From: Streptomyces sp. NBC_01381
GTDB taxonomy: Bacteria; Actinomycetota; Actinomycetes; Streptomycetales; Streptomycetaceae
Assembly: GCF_026340305.1 (NCBI RefSeq)
Contig: NZ_JAPEPI010000002.1
Coordinates: forward strand, 2,666,001 to 2,730,000
Reading direction: 5' to 3'
DNA: 64,000 bases
The translations under genes were made by a program, and so were the position numbers. Each line of letters opens with the position of its first letter. Position 1 is the stretch's first letter. Under the pieces are notes generated by a model. It was not told the origin of the DNA. It ran no database searches and worked only from the letters and a program-made list of their open reading frames with translations. This document shows positions 57,187 through 64,000 of the stretch, in pieces.

Positions 57187-59738
57187 CCCGCCCTCCTTGC
57201 CAGGTCGTCGGCGGCCGGTGTGGCCTCGCCGCCCTTGTAAGTGACGTGCCACAGCGCCGACTTGGGGTCCGAGGTGAAGAAGCCGCGGCCGTAGTCGAGT
57301 ACGTACAGCGAACCGTCGGGGGCGAACTTCCAGTCCATGAGGTTCTTGATGCCGTCGTTGCCGATCGGGATGATCTTCTTCAGGGACTCGGCGTGCGTCG
57401 GAAGCCCGCCGCTGCCGACCGTCTTGGGGTCGGTGAGCACCGCGTGGCGCGGCTGGTCGGCGTCGTAGAAATCGCCGACGAACCACTTGCCGTCCCAGTA
57501 CGAGGGCCACTTGTCGGCGCTCGTGCTCGCCGCGTCGAAGCGGTAGACGGGGCCGTTCATCGTGGCCTGGCCGCCACCCTTGAGCCACGGCAGGAGCTGC
57601 TTCTGCTCCTCCGTCTTGTAGCTCGGCACGCCGTTCGCGTCGCGCGGATAGTCGATGCCGCCGCCCTGCGGCGAGTACCAGATGTTGTTCGGTTCGGCCG
57701 GCGGGATGTTCACCAGGCCGTCGTTGTTGGGCGACTCGTTCTTGAGGTTCTTGCAGTCGTACCAGCCGAGCGGCTTCGTCGGGTCCGGCAGATTGCGGTC
57801 GCGGTAGGGCTGGTTGTTGCCCATGCAGTACGGCCAGCCGCGGTTGGAGGCGTGGGTGATCGCGGCGAACGTGTCGTACTTCGCCGGGCCCCAAGTCGTC
57901 GACGGCGCACCGGCGTCGGGCCCGACCCAGCCCGCGTACAAGGTGTCGGTCTTCTTGTCGATGGAGATGCGCGCCGGGTTCCTGACGCCCATCACATAGA
58001 TCTCGCCGCGCGTCTTGCCGCCGCCCTCGTCCGGCTCCTTGCCGGTGAAGAGGTTGCCCTCGGGGAGCGTGTACGTCCCGTCGGACTCCGGGTGGATGCG
58101 CAGGATCTTGCCGTTGAGGTTGTTGGTGTTGCCGGCGGTGCGGCGCGCGTCGGCGAAGGAGACGCCCTTGAAGTTCGGCTCCGGGTTGTTGCCCGAGTAA
58201 CCGTCGCTGAACCGCGAGGAGTTGTTGTCGCCGGTCGCGATGTAGAGATTGCCCTTGGAGTCCCAGGCCATCCCGCCGCCCGAGTGGCAGCAACTGTGAA
58301 TCTGCACCGGCCACTTGAGCAGGACCTTCTCGCTGTTCAGGTCCAGCTGGTTCGTGGTCTGGTCGAGGGTGAAGCGGGACACGTGGCGCTCGGCCATGTG
58401 CGTGTCGCGGTTGATCTTCGAGTGGGGTGTGTAGTGGAGATACACCCACCCGTTCTCCGCGAACCTGGGGTCCAACTCGATGCCGAGCAGACCCTCTTCG
58501 ACCTTGATGAGCTCATCGCCGCCGCCCTTGTTGCCGAAGACGGTGAGCGCTCCCGCGAGGGTCACCTTCTTGGTCTTGGGGTCGTAGACGTGGATCTCGC
58601 CCTTGCCCTTGCCGATGTCGGGGTTGTTCCAGTCGGTGACCACCGGCTGCGAGGAGTCGGCGCCGCCGCGGCCGATGTAGAAGACCCGCCCGTCGGGCGC
58701 GGTGACCAGTCCGTGCGGCTCGCCGATCTGGTCGTTCTGGCCCGGCTGGTTGGCCTGGGTCAGGCGCTCCGCCTTGTAGTTGGCGTTGATCGTCGACTTG
58801 CAGTCGGCGCGCGCGATGCGGGTCGTCCACAGCAGGGCGCCGCGCAGATGCTGCCGGAAGTCGGTCTCGTCGTACGAGTCCGCCGTGCCGCCCATGCCGG
58901 TGTAGAAGGAGCGCCCGCCGTCGTAGTCGCGGCACCAGGACACCGGGTGGTCCCAGCCGTTCTTGCTCTCGCCCGGCTGGTACGTCGCCTCGCGCACGCG
59001 GGCCACGGTGTGCACGTCGCCGGACGGGTTCTTCGTCCAGTTCAGCCACCGGTCGGGGCGCTTCCACTGCAGCGGCAGGTCCTTGGTGGCGGGGTTCTGG
59101 CGGTCGCCCACCTCAACTGTGGCCCTCTGTACGTTCGTTGGGCTGGAGTCGGTGGGGCGGGCACCGATCAGTCCGGTGAACCAGGTCGAGTACGGCTCGG
59201 CGCGGGCCGCGTCATGGATGCCGAGGAAGCCGCCGCCGGCCTCCATATAGGCCTCAAGTCCCGCCTCCTGCTCGGGGTCGAGGACGTCGCCGCCGCCGGT
59301 CAGGAAGGCGACCGCGTTGAACTTGCCGAGCTTGGCCTCGTCGGTGAAGACCGCCGGGTCGTCCGTCGCCTCGATCCTGAACCGCTGGGCGGCCGGGCCG
59401 GATTGGCCGATCTTCTCGATGGCTTGGATGCCGGCGTTGACGACGGGGGACTCGTCGCCGCCCGCCGCCGAACCATGGAAGACCAGCACGCGGACGTTCG
59501 CCCCGCCGGGCGGGGTCGGCAGGGACATCGTTGTCAACGGCGGTTCCGGATAGGGCCGCGCGGTCGCGGCCTGTGCGGAGAGTGCGCCGGTGACCAGCGC
59601 TCCGGAGAGCAGGGCGGCGGCCCAGGCCCGGTGCGACCGGCGTCTTCCCCGGTCTCTGTGGTCTCTTCGGTCTTTGCGGTCCCTGCGTCTGCTCAACCCT
59701 CGTACGCCCAAGGGCCTTTGATGCGGTGTGAGCCGCAT
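57183..59738 (-). CDS. Exported ThuA / PQQ-type sugar dehydrogenase fusion
   Basis: An 851-residue protein from the ATG at 59738; GTG 59750 is an alternative. A basic N-terminus and a hydrophobic signal (AWAAALLSGALVTGALSAQA) lead to a ThuA-like domain (about 80-310; VFHGSAAGGDESPVVNAGI, FLGIHDAARAEPYSTWFTGL). A glucose/sorbosone dehydrogenase propeller follows (about 320-840; GEPHGLVTAPDGRVFYIGRG, GLLGIELDPRFAENGWVYLH, HSGGGMAWDSKGNLYIATGD). It would oxidise a sugar outside the cell using PQQ. It is coupled to the cupredoxin/DUF1080 gene, a likely electron acceptor and follow-on hydrolase. Confidence 0.85.
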   Translation of the reverse strand: MRLTPHQRPLGVRGLSRRRDRKDRRDHRDRGRRRSHRAWAAALLSGALVTGALSAQAATARPYPEPPLTTMSLPTPPGGANVRVLVFHGSAAGGDESPVVNAGIQAIEKIGQSGPAAQRFRIEATDDPAVFTDEAKLGKFNAVAFLTGGGDVLDPEQEAGLEAYMEAGGGFLGIHDAARAEPYSTWFTGLIGARPTDSSPTNVQRATVEVGDRQNPATKDLPLQWKRPDRWLNWTKNPSGDVHTVARVREATYQPGESKNGWDHPVSWCRDYDGGRSFYTGMGGTADSYDETDFRQHLRGALLWTTRIARADCKSTINANYKAERLTQANQPGQNDQIGEPHGLVTAPDGRVFYIGRGGADSSQPVVTDWNNPDIGKGKGEIHVYDPKTKKVTLAGALTVFGNKGGGDELIKVEEGLLGIELDPRFAENGWVYLHYTPHSKINRDTHMAERHVSRFTLDQTTNQLDLNSEKVLLKWPVQIHSCCHSGGGMAWDSKGNLYIATGDNNSSRFSDGYSGNNPEPNFKGVSFADARRTAGNTNNLNGKILRIHPESDGTYTLPEGNLFTGKEPDEGGGKTRGEIYVMGVRNPARISIDKKTDTLYAGWVGPDAGAPSTTWGPAKYDTFAAITHASNRGWPYCMGNNQPYRDRNLPDPTKPLGWYDCKNLKNESPNNDGLVNIPPAEPNNIWYSPQGGGIDYPRDANGVPSYKTEEQKQLLPWLKGGGQATMNGPVYRFDAASTSADKWPSYWDGKWFVGDFYDADQPRHAVLTDPKTVGSGGLPTHAESLKKIIPIGNDGIKNLMDWKFAPDGSLYVLDYGRGFFTSDPKSALWHVTYKGGEATPAADDLARRAG

Positions 59739-59937
59739 GAGTACACCCACCCCTCGTCGGTCACAGCAACAGCGCCGATGAAGCTAGACCTCTTTTCGCC
59801 ACTCGCCAATAGGTATGACTGCAACAGTGCCAACTTTGTCCTGAGTGTGGATAAACGAAGATCCCCCCAGTACCGTGTGGCCGTCCCGGGGGCAACCTCT
59901 GCCCCGTCAGTCTCCGTACCGCAGTGGGGAGTTCGGC

Positions 59938-61014
59938 ATGGACAGACGGAGCTTCAACCGGCGGATGCTCGTGGGTGGCGTGGCCGCGACGGCCGGGGTG
60001 ACATCGTTGTCGCTGGCCTCAGCCCCCGAGGCGAGCACGGCCGAAGAGCCGAAGACCGCGCCGGCCGGCGGCGAGGTGCGCCGCATCAAGATGTACGCCG
60101 AGAAGCTGCCGGACGGGCAGATGGGCTACGGCCTGGAGAAGGGCAAGGCGTCCATCCCCGGCCCGCTGATCGAGCTGAACGAGGGCGACACGCTGCACAT
60201 CGAGTTCGAGAACCTGATGGACGTGAACGCCAGCCTGCACGTCCACGGCATGGACTACGAGATCTCCAGCGACGGCACCAAGCACACCAAGAGCGATGTC
60301 GAGCCGGGCGGAAAGCGCACCTACACCTGGCGCACGCACGCGCCGGGCCGCCGCAAGGACGGCACCTGGCGCCCCGGTACCGCGGGCTACTGGCACTACC
60401 ACGACCATGTGGTCGGCACCGATCACGGCACCGGCGGCGTACGCAAGGGGCTCTACGGGCCGCTGATCGTACGGCGCAAGGGCGATCTGCTGCCGGACAA
60501 GACGTTCACCATCGTCTTCAACGACATGACGATCAACAACAAGGCCGGCCACGACAGCCCCAACTTCGAGGCCACGGTGGGTGATCGGGTCGAGTTCGTC
60601 TCGATCACGCACGGCGAGTACTACCACACCTTCCACGTCCACGGTCACCGCTGGGCGGACAACCGCACGGGCCTGCTGACCGGCCCCGAGGACCCCAGCC
60701 AGATCCTCGACGACAAGATCACCGGGCCTGGGGACTCGTTCGGCTTCCAGGTGATCGCGGGGGAGGGGGTCGGCGCGGGCGCGTGGATGTACCACTGCCA
60801 TGTGCAGAGCCACTCGGACATGGGGATGGCGGGGTTGTTCCTGGTGAAGAAGGCGGACGGGACCATCCCGGATTACGAGCCGCATCATGCGGCGGCCGGG
60901 TCCGCGGAGAAGTCAGGCTCCGCGGAGAAGTCAGGCTCCACCGAGAAGTCCGACTCCGCCGGGGAGTCGGGGGCCGCGGAGAAGTCCGGGGCGTCCGGGC
61001 ACGACCACGGCTAG
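59938..61014 (+). CDS. Small two-domain laccase (SLAC-like), Tat-exported
   Basis: 358 residues. A Tat signal (MDRRSFNRRMLVGGVAATAG) is followed by two cupredoxin domains with the four laccase copper motifs: HVHGMD (101-106), YWHYHDH (151-157), HTFHVHGHRW (230-239) and MYHCHVQSHSDMGM (284-297). The length and spacing match S. coelicolor SLAC, a trimeric laccase that oxidises phenols and reduces oxygen to water. The C-terminus has an extra Ser/Glu/Lys repeat tail (SAEKSG units) ending GHDHG. It is divergent from the ThuA/dehydrogenase gene. Confidence 0.92.
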   Translation: MDRRSFNRRMLVGGVAATAGVTSLSLASAPEASTAEEPKTAPAGGEVRRIKMYAEKLPDGQMGYGLEKGKASIPGPLIELNEGDTLHIEFENLMDVNASLHVHGMDYEISSDGTKHTKSDVEPGGKRTYTWRTHAPGRRKDGTWRPGTAGYWHYHDHVVGTDHGTGGVRKGLYGPLIVRRKGDLLPDKTFTIVFNDMTINNKAGHDSPNFEATVGDRVEFVSITHGEYYHTFHVHGHRWADNRTGLLTGPEDPSQILDDKITGPGDSFGFQVIAGEGVGAGAWMYHCHVQSHSDMGMAGLFLVKKADGTIPDYEPHHAAAGSAEKSGSAEKSGSTEKSDSAGESGAAEKSGASGHDHG

Positions 61015-61040
61015 AGCGTGTCGGATCGTCATCGGATGCG

Positions 61041-61679
61041 TCAGTCGCCGAATGCCAGTCTGATGCCGAAGATGCCGATGACGGTGCCGGTGATCCGGTC
61101 GAGCAGGCGGCGGGCCCGGGGCTTGCGGAGCCAGCCGTGCAGAACGCGGGCGAAGCCGATGAGAACGGCGGACCAGAGCAGACCGATGAGGATGTGCACG
61201 GTGGTCAGCAGGAGGCCCATGGCGAAGTGGCCTGTGCCCGGGGGGATGAACTGGGGCAGGACGGCGACGTAGAAGGCGCCCACCTTCGGGTTCAGGAGGT
61301 TGGTGAGCGTTCCTTGCCGCCAGCCGCCGCCGACCGAGTCCGTACCGGCGGTCAGGACGGCATCGTCCGTGTCCGACGTGGGCTGTCCCCGGAAGGTGTC
61401 CCGGAGCATCCGGGCCGCCATCCAGATGAGGTAGGCGGCGCCGACCCAGCGCAACGCGGTGTAGGCGAGGTGGGAGGCCGTGAGAAGTGCGGTCACTCCG
61501 AGGGAGGTGAGCGCACCCCACAGCAGGGTGCCGGTCTGGATTCCGAGGACGACGCCCCAGGCTCTCCTGCGCCGGCCGAGGGCCGACGTGCGCAGGATCA
61601 GCGCGGTGTCGAGTCCGGGAGTCAGAGTGAGAAGCCCTACGACGAGGGCGAAGGACCACAGAGCGGTGCTTATTTCCAT
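61041..61679 (-). CDS. LysE/RhtB-family exporter
   Basis: A 212-residue protein with about six membrane helices. It has the family signature LLTLTPGLDTALILRTSALG near the N-terminus and TLTNLLNPKVGAFYVAVLPQ in the middle. It exports amino acids or related compounds; the substrate cannot be told. It is 11 bp downstream of a HEAT-repeat gene on the same strand. Confidence 0.85.
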   Translation of the reverse strand: MEISTALWSFALVVGLLTLTPGLDTALILRTSALGRRRRAWGVVLGIQTGTLLWGALTSLGVTALLTASHLAYTALRWVGAAYLIWMAARMLRDTFRGQPTSDTDDAVLTAGTDSVGGGWRQGTLTNLLNPKVGAFYVAVLPQFIPPGTGHFAMGLLLTTVHILIGLLWSAVLIGFARVLHGWLRKPRARRLLDRITGTVIGIFGIRLAFGD

Positions 61680-61690
61680 GGAATGCCAGG

Positions 61691-63175
61691 CTACCGTGCG
61701 TCGGCGCGGAGGTCGCGCAAGATCTCGTCGAGCATCTCGGCCCGGTCCTCCGCATCGGGGTAGGCGTCCGGATCCTCACAGCGGTCGGCCCAGCCGGATG
61801 TCGCGAGGCGCTCCAGACGTTCTACGAAGGCGGGGCGGATGTCGGACGGGAGCAGGAAATCGTCGCCGAGCGAGGCGATCGTGTACGCCGAGATGAAGTG
61901 CCAGCTCACGTCGGGGTTCTCGAACTCGCGGAGCAGCCAGTCGTACGCATCCGGGGTGCCGCGCTGGATCGCGTCGCGGAGGCTCTGCGCCCGGATCTCC
62001 GCGACCGGCGAATCGGCGTGGCGTTCCAGGGCGTCCACGGCGGCCCAGGAGTTGCGTTCCTCGACCCACTTCATGCCGGCGAGGCTCTCGGCCGCCATCC
62101 GGCGGACGCCGTTCTCGGAGTCGTGGTCGAGGACCTCGATCAGGCCCGCGACCGCGCGGCCTTCCTCAGGGGTGCCGGGTGCCAGCGACTCCAGGCCGCT
62201 GGCGGCCTCGGTGCGGACGCGGTCGTCGGGATGGCTCAGGCCGTCGAAGAAGAGCTGGAAGGGCGGGTCCTGCAAGGGGACGCTCACGTGCACGTTGCCG
62301 TAGCAGTTCATGAGGTCGGTCAGCGTCAAGGGCTGTGGTTCCTCGCGGACGAGGCGGTCGAGGGTGGCGACGATCTGCTCGCTCCTGACCGTGTCACCGA
62401 ACAGCAGCAGATCGGCAAGCAGCTCGACACCGAGCGTCACCCGGTCCGGCTCCGTGCTCGCGCACCAGGCGAGTGCCTCGTCGGTCCGAAGTCCGTGCCG
62501 GGCACGGTCCGACCACGATTCCTCGTCCGGCTGCACGGCCAACGGCACGGTGAGCTCCGAGCGTTCATCGCCGCCGGGCGGAAGCGGCAGGGCCCGCTCG
62601 AGCACGGCGCGTGTCTCGGCGCGGATCCGGTCCGCCTCGGTCGCGGTCAGTGGTTCGTTCCGGCGGATGACCGAGCAGACGATGATGACCGAGGCCCCGA
62701 ACGCCACGTGGTAGGCGACGCTGTCCGGGTGTCGCCCGCCGCCGGACAGTCCTTCCTCCGTCCAGCCCTCGCCCCGTAGAACGTCCAGTCGGCCCGCCAT
62801 GTCGTCCCGCAGGTCCGTGTCGACCATCCGTACAGCGGGACCCCCGCCCAGTTCGGCCATGAGCCCCGTCCACTCCCGCACGAAGCCATGGGGGTCGTCC
62901 AGATGGCCGGCGAAGATCCGCTCCGTCCGCTCGCGGAGCGTCGGGTGCCGGCGGAGGGTGTTGGCGAGACCGACCGCCAGCGTCAGGAACGGCTCTTGCG
63001 TCGACGGCTCGCGCTCCACGGCCAGCGCCAACTCCCGCAACGCCCACCCCAACTCGGCAGTCTCGGCCATGTCGCCCGCCGCCTTGCCCCGGACCTCCGG
63101 GTCCGCATCCCGCAGCGCGCCGGCCAGGTCCTCGTGCAGCTCTGCCTGCAGGCGCGCTTTCCGCTTCTTGAACAT
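61691..63175 (-). CDS. HEAT-repeat protein, paralogue 1
   Basis: A 494-residue helical-repeat protein (MFKKRKARLQAELHEDLAGA; HPDDRVRTEAASGLESLAPG; NGVRRMAAESLAGMKWVEER). The C-terminal half is clearly related to the next gene, for example in TPDAYDWLLREFENPDVSWH and SGWADRCEDPDA. No enzymatic motif is seen; it is probably a scaffold. Confidence 0.75.
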   Translation of the reverse strand: MFKKRKARLQAELHEDLAGALRDADPEVRGKAAGDMAETAELGWALRELALAVEREPSTQEPFLTLAVGLANTLRRHPTLRERTERIFAGHLDDPHGFVREWTGLMAELGGGPAVRMVDTDLRDDMAGRLDVLRGEGWTEEGLSGGGRHPDSVAYHVAFGASVIIVCSVIRRNEPLTATEADRIRAETRAVLERALPLPPGGDERSELTVPLAVQPDEESWSDRARHGLRTDEALAWCASTEPDRVTLGVELLADLLLFGDTVRSEQIVATLDRLVREEPQPLTLTDLMNCYGNVHVSVPLQDPPFQLFFDGLSHPDDRVRTEAASGLESLAPGTPEEGRAVAGLIEVLDHDSENGVRRMAAESLAGMKWVEERNSWAAVDALERHADSPVAEIRAQSLRDAIQRGTPDAYDWLLREFENPDVSWHFISAYTIASLGDDFLLPSDIRPAFVERLERLATSGWADRCEDPDAYPDAEDRAEMLDEILRDLRADAR

Positions 63176-63205
63176 GAGGACACCGTATGCGGCGGCGCTC
63201 TCCGG

Positions 63206-64000
63206 CTACCGGCCCCGCAGCAGATCCAGCAGGTCGGAGAGCAGCTGCGCCCGCTCCGCACCCGTGAAGTCCGCGGTGATGTCCCGGTCGGCCCACCCTG
63301 AGTCGCGCAACGCCTCGACGCGCTGAATGATCGCCTTGCGCTGGGAGCGGGTAGGGAGGACGAAGCCGGATCCGCCGGGTACGTTCCCCGGGGCCAGGAC
63401 CAACTGCCAGTGTGCGGACGGGGATTCGAGCCCAGCGAGCAGCCGGTCGTACGCGTCCGGGGCGCCGCGCCGCAGGGCGTCGGCGACGCTGTGCGCGCGG
63501 ATCTCCGGTTCGTCCGAGTCCGCCTGGCGCTCCAACGCGTCGGAGGCGATGCGGGCGTGGTGTTCATCGTCGTACTTGAGCCATCGCAGTGCCAGGGCCG
63601 CGCGGCACCGCACACCCGTGTCCGGGTCGTTCTCCAGGAGGCCGACGAGGCCCTCCACGGCTTCAGCCTCCGCAGGGGAGCCGGTGGCCATCGGGTCGAG
63701 GCCCTCCGCGGCCGCGGCGCGGACTACGGGGTCGGGATGGCGCAGCGAGTCGAGCAGCAGCGGGAGGGGCGGGTCGTCCAGGGGCATCGGCATGTGCAGA
63801 TGGCTGTAGCACTGCAGGATCCGGCTCAGGAGGAAGGGGTTCTCCCGGGCCTCGCGCGCCACAAGGCCGTCGAGGACCTCGCGCACCCGGCCGAGCCGGA
63901 CCACTTCACCGAAGAGGAGCTTGGCCAGGAGCTCGGCGCCCAGCGTCACCAGGTCCTCCTCCCCGCTGGTGCACAGGTCAAGCGCCTCGTCGACGCGTAC
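63206..64000 (-). CDS. HEAT-repeat protein, paralogue 2 (runs off right edge)
   Basis: The C-terminal 264 codons are present. The frame stays open to the window edge (VRVDEALDLCTSGEEDL before VTLGAELLAKLLFGE), so the start is outside. It parallels the neighbour segment by segment: DEALAWCAS / DEALDLCTS, VTLGVELLADLLLFGD / VTLGAELLAKLLFGE, and GAPDAYDRLLAGLESPSAHW. It is a tandem duplicate with a 30-bp gap. Confidence 0.75.
   Translation of the reverse strand, partial: VRVDEALDLCTSGEEDLVTLGAELLAKLLFGEVVRLGRVREVLDGLVAREARENPFLLSRILQCYSHLHMPMPLDDPPLPLLLDSLRHPDPVVRAAAAEGLDPMATGSPAEAEAVEGLVGLLENDPDTGVRCRAALALRWLKYDDEHHARIASDALERQADSDEPEIRAHSVADALRRGAPDAYDRLLAGLESPSAHWQLVLAPGNVPGGSGFVLPTRSQRKAIIQRVEALRDSGWADRDITADFTGAERAQLLSDLLDLLRGR

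Noticed and set aside
56586..60584. A 1332-codon plus-strand frame
   Set aside because: It is antisense to the ThuA/dehydrogenase gene and out of frame with the laccase, with no domain-like content.
1..64000. tRNA or rRNA genes
   Set aside because: I found no convincing cloverleaf or rRNA sequence by eye, including at the island ends where a tRNA target was specifically looked for.

Overview
The window is high-GC actinobacterial DNA that fits a Streptomyces chromosome. Evidence for this is the ATGA/GTGA-coupled operons, strong GC codon bias, a pcaIJFHGBL operon with a divergent PcaV regulator, an ATP-dependent DNA ligase next to a LigD-type polymerase, and a small two-domain laccase. From memory, the pca, ligase/polymerase and laccase blocks also lie close together in S. 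coelicolor.

Layout. (1) 1-12.8 kb: a steroid CD-ring (HIP) catabolism locus laid out like the mycobacterial KstR2 regulon: fadE32/fadE31, ipdF-kstR2-fadA6, ipdC-ipdB-ipdA-echA20 and two SDR genes. Each of the two divergent promoters carries a near-consensus KstR2 box. The locus is interrupted by a large LuxR-type (LAL) ATPase gene that has no C-terminal HTH and ends inside a 99-bp tandem repeat. (2) 12.9-18.4 kb: SulP transporter, small membrane protein, TetR plus DHA2 exporter pair, alpha/beta hydrolase. (3) 18.5-25.6 kb: protocatechuate branch of the beta-ketoadipate pathway (pcaL,B,G,H,F,J,I) and pcaV. (4) 25.6-34.5 kb: DUF3048 lipoprotein, Tat-exported FAD amine oxidase-like protein, then a sulfur-scavenging ABC transporter with a flavin monooxygenase. 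The transporter is preceded by a 24-residue cysteine-type leader peptide and a possible attenuator. A vanadium-haloperoxidase-like phosphatase follows. (5) 34.5-50.4 kb: DNA ligase and LigD polymerase genes, separated by a 13.7-kb genomic island.

The island is bounded by a 15-bp direct repeat (35573-35587 and 49289-49303), and the left copy overlaps the ligase start codon. It carries a tyrosine recombinase, an integrase relic, several HTH regulators, a peptide deformylase, GNAT and NUDIX proteins, a RelE-like protein, and many small unknown or decayed genes. (6) 50.4-64 kb: astacin-like protease with a seven-repeat propeller, HEAT-repeat proteins, an exported ThuA/PQQ-dehydrogenase plus cupredoxin/Ig/DUF1080 pair, a SLAC-type laccase, a LysE exporter, and two tandem HEAT paralogues. 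The second of these runs off the right edge.

Functionally, regions 1, 3 and 4 serve soil carbon and sulfur scavenging (sterols, aromatics, organosulfur compounds). Region 6 looks like an extracellular redox module. The island is the accessory part. Protein family names come from motif recognition and remembered homologues, not from searches.
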